From Amanita rubescens (Eukaryota > Basidiomycota > Agaricomycetes > Agaricales > Amanitaceae): 39,661 bases of DNA. The stretch lies in assembly GCA_015039365.1 (NCBI GenBank), contig WION01000488.1:1-39661 (forward strand). Reading direction: 5' to 3'. Below the pieces are notes generated by a model. It was given only the letters and a program-made list of their open reading frames with translations. It was not told where the DNA came from and ran no database searches. Each line of letters starts with the position of its first letter. Position 1 is the first letter of the stretch. Below are positions 1-10,513 of this stretch, in pieces. Position numbers and translations under genes: made by a program.

Positions 1-951
1 CTGGTCCGCTGGACGTCTGCCAGTCCAAGGATGCGTCAAGGGACACATGAACGGAAAGAATGGTGTTGATCCTTCGCGGTGGGTACGTTCCTGTTTTCGT
101 GATTGTATTCTCGTCCGAGCTCATTACGTGCAGGAGGGACCAAGTGCCCACTGTTTCACTTCATATACCTTTGAAATTTCCGTGTGTAACTCAAAGCTGG
201 CTTCTTTCGAAATCGCTGAATCCGCGAAGAGAACTTGGTATGGAGCGTGCAGGAGTATGTTTCCTCACGAAATTAGGAATAATAACTAGGTAACGTGGGC
301 GGATGAATGATCTGAACGTGAGTCATTCATCCGGTTATATGCGAAGATTGCTGACTTTTTGCTGCGTATATTTGCTTCGCTACCAATCGCCTTCATCCGC
401 CAACCCAAATGAAGAAACGAGGTTTAGGCGAAGATCGTGTGCGAATGGTCCTGGACGTCATCGAGGGTGACTAGTTAACTAGCTGCGAGGGAGTTACGTG
501 AGTGCGTTTCTGGGCTTGTCTTATAGATGTTGGTCAAGACCGTATGCAGTTCCCCATTCATAACAATCAACCATCTTGTGACATTCAATGGGATTGGAAT
601 CAAATCACGCAAAGCACCCCCCTCAACTTACACATGGCGTTCAGATATTCGGGCGAGTACGAGGCATGTGCATTACACGAAAGCCACACTTCTTTGCTAA
701 CGACGGGTTCACGATACGTATCCAGCACATATAATATGTCTGAGGATCACATAAAACATACACAATTCAATGTCCATTCTACCCCATGTCCATAACACTT
801 AAAAAAGACCATCTACGATTGACGTAAATGAGATCCGTCAGGTTTACTTTATTTGTGAAACTCACGAATGCGGATAACCATTTCCCTACGAAGCAGCTGC
901 GTTAGGTGAGCTATAATCATGGCACCTGATATTGTTACTCACAATCGCTTA
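1..951. other. No gene recognised
   Basis: Base composition is that of ordinary genomic DNA. Short open frames exist on both strands, but none shows a domain, a signal peptide or a convincing exon chain. A simple spacer is the best description. Confidence 0.5.
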
Positions 952-1392
952 TTACAGGCCACACCCAGAAGCAGGGACTTGGACGGCAGTTACAGGGACA
1001 CGTCCCAGTGCTACAGCCTGACCATTTGTAATGTTGTTCATGGCCTTCAACGCGATGTTGAACGAGTCGGCGCCAGCGTGATCAACGGCCGTTACGTTGA
1101 TGCTTCTGCTCACGCCTTGTGCGTTGGTATACGTGAGCTGCCAGCAAGTGCCACAGGCGGGCGAATTCCAGGCCGTGACTGCATAGGCACCACCGATATT
1201 CGGGAAGCTAGGAAGGGAGCCGAGAGTGGTATAACCACGCGACTCCAAGCCGTTGGGACCGTTCGAACATGCGACGGTGTTCAGAGAAGCCGTACCATCG
1301 TCATACCAAGTGTCGTAGGCGACGGTGATTTGACCCAACACGGGAACAGCGACGAACGCGAGAAGAGATGCGAAGTAGGCTGTGAGCTTCAT
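952..1392 (-). CDS. Cerato-platanin family secreted protein
   Basis: A 146-residue single-exon frame. Residues 1-20 form a classic signal peptide (basic start, long hydrophobic core ending VPVLG). The mature part starts QITVAYDTWYDD, the usual cerato-platanin opening. It has four cysteines at 42, 80, 83 and 144, the two-disulfide pattern of the family, and ends in the typical SGCGL. NVT and NIT sequons lie near residues 99 and 120. Cerato-platanins are small cell-wall-associated double-psi beta-barrel proteins that bind chitin oligomers and can act as elicitors on plants; no enzymatic activity is assumed. Length and cysteine spacing are normal, so the gene looks intact. The open frame on the opposite strand (919-1461) is its shadow. 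Confidence 0.93.
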   Translation of the reverse strand: MKLTAYFASLLAFVAVPVLGQITVAYDTWYDDGTASLNTVACSNGPNGLESRGYTTLGSLPSFPNIGGAYAVTAWNSPACGTCWQLTYTNAQGVSRSINVTAVDHAGADSFNIALKAMNNITNGQAVALGRVPVTAVQVPASGCGL

Positions 1393-2270
1393 TGCGTGGG
1401 CTTGGACGATATGGCTCAGTTGGAGGTCATTTTATACGAAAAGAGGATGCGGTTAGCTTAACATGGGGCTCACATACGCGGTGTCGTAAGATCGGACAGA
1501 CATACGGGCAGCTACAACCACAGCATCACTTGACAGAACTCGGTGCACGCTCGCTTACCCCTTTTGCGCTTTTTCGTCTTTTGCCGTCGAAACATGGCCA
1601 TTTACGCCGAAGCACTTGACTAGTCCAGTCATTGATTCAGGGATGATGGGCGCCAGCGTCGATCAAATGCGCATGTGAGGAAAGTCCTCATTTCACGGTG
1701 CTCTCTGACCGTCAGTACTATAGCCTTGATGCCTATCACGGTGTTGTACTACCGGAGTTGCCGGAAGCCATGTGCTTAATGCAACTTTGATTCTAACATG
1801 CACTCGGCAGCCGACTTTCGCTACGTTCAAGATTCGGGGACTTTTCGCCATCGAAACACGGTTTTGAATGTCGTCCCTGCAACGGAGCCTTTCCTTGAAG
1901 GCGCATCGGAAAGTGTGACACCTGTTGATCAGCTGATAGTAATACCTCATGGAGCTTCTCTGGGTCGTGATCCGGAGGTCAGCGAAACACGTTCAAGTTG
2001 GGCCAGTCGTGCAATTTAATGTGCTTCTCCGAGAGCACAACTAAGTTGAATGTTTTTCCAATTCGGACCAGGTACTTCCTTGTCGAGTGAATGCAGGTCA
2101 CTGTGTGATTGCATGACAGGTGATCAATTTGTAGGAGGTTGACTTGAATACGTACGATGGTGACAATGGAGAAAAGAAGGTGCACAAGGAAGCAAGAGGA
2201 TAATGAATCATGATGATCAATGATCATGGGTTCTCGAGGTATAGTGCTGCACTCACCAGACACTTGATTA
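1393..2270. other. Intergenic, ordinary composition
   Basis: Apart from the TATA-like box, no gene is recognised. Open frames of 70-98 codons on either strand show no domain or plausible splice chain. Near 2270 the composition changes abruptly to AT-rich. Confidence 0.4.
1427..1436 (-). promoter_or_regulatory. TATA-like box of the cerato-platanin gene
   Basis: On the minus strand the sequence CGTATAAAAT lies about 40 bp upstream of the cerato-platanin ATG. That position would give a very short 5' leader. Such TATA boxes are common in front of highly expressed secreted-protein genes of fungi. The assignment rests on motif and position only. Confidence 0.4.
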
Positions 2271-3357
2271 GCCATGTTGTTTGGATGATAATGTCATTCA
2301 ACCTTTACCTACTAGTACTATTGGGAGTCAATTGTGAAATTTGAATCTACCAGAATAGCAGCTCAAAATGCCACTGACTCAAGGTGGATTGGTTCAGCAT
2401 TGCCAACTTCTGAGCTCAACCATATATATTAATATATATGTTGCCTGCACCCCCACTGTGCAGCAGAGGGGTGCATTAACACAGTAACTCAACAAATTCA
2501 GATACAAATTTTCAACACTATTGAACCTACTACTCCTCCCTGATATCCCAGATGATGTGCATGTAACAATGGTAAATTGATATGTAGTTGCAGTGGTACT
2601 TTTCAAATGAAACTCATCCAATAACCAGTGAATGTACATATACAGATGTAGTATATCAAATTCAATTCATGCCTGGAAGCATTCTGGATGAAAAGCACAC
2701 CTTCAGAAGCATGAATCTCAAATCACCTTTTTAGCTACTTGAAATGTTTGCTAATACATGGGTTAAGCAGTGAGTTCATAAACAATCTTATTTTTGTATT
2801 TCTGTCTCACAAATTACAATGTCACAACTTGAAAAATGATATCTGGTCATAGTTGTCAAACCAACAGCAAGCATGTATACACGATATATGTAGGAAAAAT
2901 TTGGGCTAAAGGGCCTTTGAAGTACAGTTTTATCAAGGAAAAGCATGTGAGGAAAAGATCACAAATATAGGCCTAGGAAGGAAAGGTGTTTTTCCATTTG
3001 CAGGTGACCATATCTATGCAGATTAAAAGCAAATTGGACAAAAATGTTAGCTTTCAGATTGTAAATGAAATGCACACCATTAGATGGAGATAGTCAAATC
3101 ATACAGAAAGGCAGTCAAAGCCTTTTTGTCAGAAGGCAAAAGATTCAGAAGTAATGTGCATCTTGAGTCTGCCCACGAAGTCTTGTTCCTTGAACTGGTT
3201 AAAAGCATCTTGTAATGATATAAGGAGTGGCTTCCTTATAAAAAATGACAGCTTGACAAGGATAGTCATTGCTTGTATATTGTTAGTTTAAAACCATAAA
3301 TCAAGCATTGTGTATTACAGACTAAGATTTGGAAGGCTATGGGCTGATTATATTATG
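2271..3357. other. AT-rich downstream flank of the microexon gene
   Basis: AT-rich sequence without a convincing open frame, following the stop codon of the GTPase gene in its direction of transcription. It includes an alternating TA run near 2425-2440. The repeated intron motif of the array is not seen here, so the array ends before this stretch. It could be 3' UTR plus spacer, or part of a larger inserted AT-rich segment starting near 2270. Confidence 0.4.
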
Positions 3358-6300
3358 TCAGCTGTGTGCTGCAGGCATAAATATAACTCCTACAGTTTCT
3401 TCAAAATTTGATACATCCTCTCCAAACAAAGAGAGAAGTCCAGCCTAGTGACTGATGAGCAGAATATCAACTTAATTTGGTAATGAGCACACAAGCTAAG
3501 TGCTCATTAGCATGTATGTATATCAATCTTTTGTGTCTTTTACCACTGACCTAGAGAACCAGTATTGAAGTTAAGAATGTGCAGAATGTACTGGTTGGAA
3601 GGCCATGTATAACATCTTACAATCTATGGATAATTTTGAAGTGTGAGTGATGGAAAAGAATATAAAAGACAGTATATTTCCTCACTTGCTGTTTGTTGTA
3701 ATCAGACTCCAGGACAGGAAACATTGCAGTATTGCTCACAGCCTGTTTGTATAAGGATAAGATCAGATCCTGATAAATCCAACATTACTCACAAACTGTT
3801 TGTTAGGGTATGGGATATGTACGGTCAGACCAGGTTGCAGAACAATGAAAACAGTGATGCAACCAACAATCTGTTGGTGACTGGAATCAGTATACATCTC
3901 ACTATGGCTGAAGCCTAGTGTGGTGCTACTGACATGCTGTTTATTATGAGGTGTGACATGATCAAGCTGAATGGAATGCAAACATGTTGTGTCACTCACA
4001 TCCTGGTGGTCTTAAATGAGACTTGTTTGCATGAAAAAAGATTAATGTTTTACTCACAAGCTATTCATCATGGGATACACTGTGGTTAGAGTGCCTTGCA
4101 GAGCTATACACTAACATCACTAACTTGCTATTGGTAATGGGATGAGTTTTGATCAGGCTGCCTTGAATACAGTTTTGTACACTATTACTCACTTCCTGTT
4201 GGTTATGGGATGTGATGTCATTAGAGTTCCAAGATAAAATGACAATATTGCTCACAAGCTGTTGGTCATAGAGATATGTGATCAGACTGACCAGTGGAAG
4301 AAGAAACTGCAGGAGTACTCACTTGCTTTTTGTATTGGGGGATATGGATATGTGACTGATATCTTGGCAGAAATCACTGGAGTCCCACTTACAAACTGTT
4401 TGGTGTGGAATGAGGTATCACACTTTCTGGAACAAAAAACCACATTATCACTCACTTGCTGTTAATTGATCAGCACATAATGAGATATGATTGCAACTGT
4501 TTGATGCATCACCACTTACTAACTGTTAGCAATTTTATGAGATTGACTAGCAGCACAACAAAGACAATAGTATTGTCACTTACTGCCTATTGATTGTGAG
4601 AAGAATGAGTAGTGGAAGAACCAGGGATGTAGTATTACCCACTTCCTGTTAGTCATAAGATGAGATTTTATCATGGTGTTCTGCAGAAGATCACTGCAGC
4701 ATCACTCACGGCCTTATATGGAGGGCAATATTTGATCAAATCATCTGACAGAAAGATGGCTCTAACTCACTTCCTATCATTTATGGAATGGTATGAGTTG
4801 AATGATTAGCAGGGAAACACTGCACTGTCACCTACTTTCTGTTGGTATTGGGGTGATATGTATCCATCTCAATAAATTGCCAAGCACAAATGCAACACAA
4901 TATCACTCACTGCTATCTGTTGTTCATGGAATGCAATTACATCCTTCCAGGCAGAAAAACAAAGACAGTAGTGCTACTTACTTCCTGTTGGTCATGGGTG
5001 TGATCATTTGATGTAATGAGTCAGACAATGTACCACAAGACATTGTAGTGCCCTCACCAGCTATGTATGATCAATGCATAATGAGTGATTATACTGGCAG
5101 GCAAAAGTTCTTCAGTGTCACTCACATTCTTTTGGCCATTGAATGGGATGGGATGAGATTGCTTGGCAGAAAACACTGCAGTATCACTCACCTCCTATTG
5201 GTCATAGAATGACAATGATTAGATCTGGTGTAAACAAGTCACAGAGCCACTCACTATCTGTTGGATGTGATCAGACTGTCTGCCAGAACATCACTTGAGT
5301 GTCACTCACTTCCTGTTTGTCATGGGAAGAGGTTCAGGCAAAGGCCATGGAAGAAAGTCACCATGGTACTACTCACTTCCTGTTGGTTGTGATATGGCAT
5401 GCAATTAGACTATCTGAAAAGTGGCACACACTTTCTGAAAACCAGCATAAGGTAGATTAATCTGATTGTCAGGAAGAATAGGATCTGAATGCTAGTAACA
5501 CTCACTCTCTGTTGGCCCTTGGATAAGATGTAATCACATCATTGCATGATAACTCACTTGCTGTGGACTCTGGATTGTGTACATGTGGTGTAGAGAGGCT
5601 GTCAGGAAAAAAAGCTACCCCATCACTTACAAGCTGTTGGTTATGCAATAGACATCAGAAAACTGCCTGACAGACAAAATTTTGTGCCACTTGCTTCCTG
5701 AGATAAAGAAACACATGACCAGGCTGCTTCAGTTTGGCCAAAAAATGGTGCACTTTTACTCACAACCTGTTAACAGATTTCATCAGACTCTCTGCTAGCA
5801 CATACAGCACCATTATTTACAATCTGTTGATTATTGCACAAAACATGATTAGGATGCCTGATAGGAATGACTGCATGTCACCTCCTGTTTGTCATGAGAT
5901 GAGTCTTGAATAATTGCTTGACAGAAGAACCTGAAGCATGACTTACAATCTGTGGTTGATGTCATGAGAAGTGATTGGACTACATGGCAGGAAAAGACTG
6001 GATTGCTACTGACTTGCTGTTGGTTATGAGATAGGATATAAATACTCAGATCTTAAAGCACTCATACCTTCTGTTCATTATGGAGTGTATTGTGATCAGA
6101 GATACTGCCTGATGAACATTGCAATGTTACTTACCTGCTGTTGGTCATGATGAGATGTACATGTTCAAACAAGTGGGATGGGATGAGTTTACTGCCACTC
6201 ACAAGCTACTCAATGTCACAGTGAGGATGTGTTTCAAAATGACCATGCAGGAACATTGCAGTGTCACTCACAAACTGTTATTATCACATGAGATATGATG

Positions 6301-9300
6301 ATTGTATGAGGTGGTAACAAATTTTACTAACATCCTGTTATGATAGAATGTTGTGATCAGATTCCTAGAAAAAAAGTGCAGCAATAATACCATAGTCTAT
6401 TGATCATGGGAAGAGATATCGATCAAACTGCATGAATGAAAAATGTTGCAATGTTGCTCACCCACTGCATATGTTGAGAGTGATCAAATGAGACAGCTAA
6501 TGGAAATCACTGCAGTATCACTCAACTATCTGTTGGTATGGTGTAAGATGTGATCAAAGTGTCTGATGGAAGACACTGCAGTACTACTCACTTCCTATTT
6601 GTCATGGAATAAAATACATATCATCAAGCTATATGTGAGAAGAAATGCAGTGCAACTTACTGACTATTAGTCAAGAGATTAGGTGTACCAGTTTACTTGC
6701 AGTGAAAAATTCATGCCAGAATTACTCACTTCCTGTCAGTCATCAGGTAGCATGTGATCAGACTAGAGCATCTGGCAAAAAGTACTGCTCACTTGCTGTT
6801 GGTCAAGGGATGAAATGCAATAAGACTACCTGGCAGGGAAAGGGGTAGTGTTGCTTACCTGCTGATGGTCATTGAATGAGATTTGATCCAGTTACTTGGC
6901 AGAACAACATTGCAGTGACTGTACTCACTTGCTGTTGGTGATGGATAAGATGTCATCATTGCCTAGAAACAATTCCTGCAGTGTTACTCACAAGCTGCTC
7001 TTAGATCATGAGATTTGGTCAGATCAGCCAACAGGAATTACTTACATCCTATTGTGTAATAAGGAGTGATCAGACTATTAACTGCAAAGATTCCAAAGTC
7101 ACCCACAACCTATTCCCATCATATGAGATGTGATCAAAAAATCCTACATCATCACAACTCACAACCTGTTGGTCACCAGAAATGTAATGAGATTGGCTCC
7201 CTGATACAAAAGTGTTTATTGGCACTTACACTCTGGAGGTCACATTATGAAAAGGATGGATGAGAGAAAAGCACTGCAGTAACTTACAGGCTGTTGGTCA
7301 TGGTAAGACTACATTTCTGAAGGCCACTGCAGTGTCACTCACCCACTGTTTGCCATGGATATGATGTGATTATCTTGTTTTCATAAAGTATGCTGGCCCT
7401 ACTCACCCACTATTGGTCATAGGATGTGATGCAAACAGTTGAGAAACAAGAAACAAAGCATGCACTCCTACTCACTTCCTGTTTGTCATAGAAGATTAAT
7501 TTTATCAGACTGCTTTGCAGAAAATTGCAGACCTCCTGTCATCATAACATTGGATGTAATCAGACCCCAAGTAATAAAAAAACAATGCAGGATCACTTAC
7601 AAGCTTTGGAATGACATGTGGTATCATCAGAGCATTTAAGACAAAAACTGCACTGGCACTTACAACCTATTTATTATGAATTGAGACAGGAATTAGAATG
7701 TCTGGTAAAGGACTCTAGTGTAACTGACAGACTGAATAACAGGTGATCTGAGGCCCCAAAGAACATAAGTGAAGTTCCACTCACTTGCTGTTGGTCATGA
7801 GAAGAAAAGTGGTTAAATTGGCTTGTATATGCCACTTGCCCACTATTGATCATGGGAGAAGTTTTAATCAGTCTCCCTGGCAAAAATACTTTGCTCACTC
7901 CCTGTTTTTATAGGGTGAGGTGTTCAGGATATATAAAGAAAATCAGCACCACTCACAATCTGTTGGCCATATGTGGTCAAACAGCCAGGAAGAGGCAGTT
8001 TTACTCACTTGCTGTTGTTGGTTATGGATGTGATGTGATCAGGCCACTCATTTGAGGGATGTGTCACTCACCCCCTGTGATTCATTAATGAGATGTGATA
8101 AAATTGTCCAGTAGAAAATGCAACACTGTTACTCACCCCCTGTTGTTATGTGATAAGATGTAATCAACTGCCTGACAGAAAAACACACCACAGTCACTCA
8201 CTTTCTATTTGTCATAAGACATGGTGCAAGAAAACTGTGAGGATACCTAGTGTCACTCACAAGCTATTCCCCATGGGATGAGGTGTAATCAGACCATCAC
8301 AATAAAAATATCACAGCATTGCTCACAATCTGTCAATAATGGGTGTGATGTATCAGACTGCCTGACAAAAAAGCAATGCAGCATCATTTATGGACCTTCT
8401 GTTGTGAAGAAGTATGGATGTGGTTAAATTGTTCAATAGAGAATAGTTAAATTACCCTCACTTGCTGTTGGTCATATTATAATACAAAAATTGATTGTGG
8501 TGCAGAAGGCCAAGGACTCCTGGCCACCCACCTTCTGTTGGAATGGGATGAGATTCAAATGCTATTTCTGGTAGTAATGTAGGTAGCTCACAAGCTAATG
8601 GCCACAGCATGAACATCATCAGATTGTCCACCAGAGCAAAACTGTATTGTCTTGCTCACTGTCTAACAATCATGGGACAAGTTTCATTAGACTGCCTGGT
8701 GGAAAAATGACAACTGTAGAGTCATTTACTTGCTGTTGGTTGTGGTGGGTGATATGATTAGATTTCTGGGCAGGAAAAAAGACTATTGTGTCACTTACTG
8801 ACTAATCATATCATGAAATGTGATTAGGCTGTCTGGAAAAACACAATGCAGGATCACATACATGCTGTAGTACTTAGTATGATCAAACTGTTAAGAAAAA
8901 CATACTGCAGTATCACTCACTTCCTGTTCATGATAATGAGGTATAATCAAATTTCCCAAAGAAATGATGCTGAAGCATCACACACAAGCTGTTGGGAGTG
9001 AGATGTGATGTGATTAGAATTTCTAAAACACTGTAGTGTCAAGCCATGTGTCTTACATTTTTTTCATCCTGTTCAATGTGCCATGATTGAGCACATCAGT
9101 GCAAGGGGATGTCAATACACTTACAACCTATTACATACTTCAATTGTTGCATGACTCATTAATATTGAAGGAACATACTGCTACAATACTCTATCCTTTA
9201 TCTTAGATTTTTTAACATTCCCATTAGAGGGTGCCACACACTCACCCAATAGTGTGGAAAGTGGATCAGAACCAACATGAAAATTATCTTCCATCTGGAA

Positions 9301-10513
9301 TCCCCTGCAGCCAAAATACATCTAAAAATTGTGAAATTCAGAGTGATGATCCTAATGTGATTTCTTACTTCAGTGCAGCTTTGATGCAAATATTGACATT
9401 GTTCATCTGTGTTGAGACAAACAACTGGAGAAGACTAGCATCATCAATTACATCAGCAGTCCTCTCAGTCAATTCTGGACAGTTATTCCCTGGAATATCC
9501 ATATCTGTTGAGCAACATTAGGACATAATATATTTAGGTTTTTTGTTTTAATTTCTACCTTCCAATCGCACATAGGCTTTTGGGGGATATCTTGTACTCA
9601 GGACTTTAGGAAGATAAACTCCCAGAAAAGTCTTATCAGCATTTTCTCTAGCCTTCTCCCACTTATCTTCAGCTTCATTCAACTGAGTAGATTCTTGAAT
9701 TATTTGACCATCAAATTTGGTGAATATCACTACCAAAGGCACTGAAAATGTATCATTCAGTTGAGAGTTGCAAAAAAAGGCTGAGAGGCTCTTGCCAACT
9801 CAACCAAATATTATGACAATGTGTAATTGGCTGCAGGACTAACCTTTCCCAATGCCTTTGGCAAAAAATTCAAGCTCTGCACATAGAAGAGGACGAGGAC
9901 TGTCCATGGGTATGCAGTACCTATAAAAAGCTTAGCCTGTTTACTGTTGAAAAGAATAAACAACATAAATACCAAATTGCATGTAATTGATCCTTAACTC
10001 GAGTTGCACTTGACCTCTTATCAATAAATTTCCAGACATTTACTAATTCCTCGCTTGCACCAGCTTCAAAACCCTGAGAGTCATGGAAGATAAAGTTGCT
10101 TCCAGGGTATGTAATTTGGTGTTCAATATCATGAATGCCTCGCTATAATCTATTGCATCTGATCCAATTGTTCATTTTCATAAGTCAACTCACCTCCATT
10201 GATGGTGTCAAATGTATTGTGGAAGGAACCAATTGTTGATCTAAAGCACAGTGAATACACATACAGTAGGTGAGGGTTTGGTTTAGCTCACCATTCTGAT
10301 CATAAATGACAGGCTCTGTCCCACTTTCTACACCACAGACCTTCTCAAGAATGGTTGTTTTGCCCGCATTGGCCCTTCCTATGATAAGAATCCGAAAATG
10401 GGGGCATTTGTATTGTTCCTTAAGCACTTTGATATATCCTACATCAGTCTCTGCAAGGCACAAGTCTGAATATTTGACATACCTGATACATGTGCACCAG
10501 CAGTCTCTGCCAT
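3358..10513 (-). CDS. P-loop GTPase gene with a tail of single-codon exons
   Basis: Predicted exons on the minus strand: 10513-10483, 10450-10292, 10240-10194, 10142-9973, 9920-9844, 9741-9559, 9504-9369, 9321-9246, then 89 microexons (9190 to 3493, listed in the array entry) and a last exon 3444-3358 ending in TGA. The product is about 418 residues. Exons 1-8 give a G domain: G1 GRANAGKT at 35-42, G3 DSQG at 100-103, G4 TKFD at 169-172. It resembles the AIG1/HSR1-like G-domain proteins that are very numerous in Agaricomycetes; the substrate is GTP by family inference and the cellular role is unknown. Residues 294-390 come from microexons and are rich in Gln, Glu, Leu and Ile with a helical, coiled-coil-like pattern. 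The last exon adds 28 residues beginning AGLLSLFGEDVSNFEE. Phases agree at every junction. Weak points: the 32-nt first intron (start uncertain), three poor donors, and the choice of the last acceptor. The alternative is that the frame stops at 9198 by reading through the donor at 9245. Confidence 0.72.
3493..9190 (-). repeat. Tandem array of intron plus single-codon microexon units
   Basis: About 89 diverged units of roughly 52-76 bp. On the minus strand each unit reads: donor (mostly GTGAGT or GTAAGT), a conserved 5' segment like GTGAGTGATACTGCAGTG, a branch-like core CAGTCTGATCACATC, an acceptor such as CCCATGACCAACAG, then exactly three variable bases before the next donor. First bases of the microexons (3 nt unless noted): 9190 (12), 9127, 9068 (12), 8988, 8923, 8864, 8801, 8732, 8662, 8594, 8534, 8464, 8398, 8329, 8263, 8204, 8139, 8074, 8011, 7959, 7901, 7842, 7787, 7731, 7666, 7603, 7535, 7478, 7409, 7345, 7290, 7232, 7165, 7109, 7048, 6994, 6931, 6861, 6795, 6732, 6663, 6594, 6529, 6464, 6396 (6), 6334, 6274, 6205, 6137, 6070, 6016, 5949, 5884, 5823, 5766, 5697, 5633, 5560, 5508, 5434, 5379, 5312, 5257, 5194, 5128, 5060, 4984, 4916 (6), 4838, 4773, 4712, 4645, 4586, 4522, 4458, 4395, 4326, 4258, 4195, 4127, 4060, 4002, 3936, 3870, 3795, 3742, 3688, 3623, 3495. 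Commonest triplets are CAA (12), GAA (11) and CTT (10). Poor donors follow 8398 (GTCCAT), 7535 (GTCTGC) and 3870 (GTTGGT). GC donors follow 7842 and 5697. The repeat structure is certain; its reading as spliced microexons is inference. Confidence 0.85.

Noticed and set aside
919..1461. 180-codon open frame on the plus strand
   Set aside because: Exact antisense shadow of the cerato-platanin gene, without features of its own.
3643..8055. Open frames of 60-90 codons on both strands inside the array
   Set aside because: They run through repeat units in unrelated frames, have no shared product and are the expected by-products of the repeat.
3500..9130. CRISPR-like or plain satellite reading of the 60-75 bp repeats
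   Set aside because: Repeats are too diverged and unspaced for CRISPR, and no cas genes exist in this eukaryote. A plain satellite does not explain the fixed 3n spacing between acceptor and donor motifs or the stop-free in-phase triplets.
9198..9245. Exon 8 of the GTPase reading on to the stop at 9198
   Set aside because: It crosses a strong donor (GTGAGT at 9245) straight after the family-like FPHYW end. Kept only as the alternative C-terminus.
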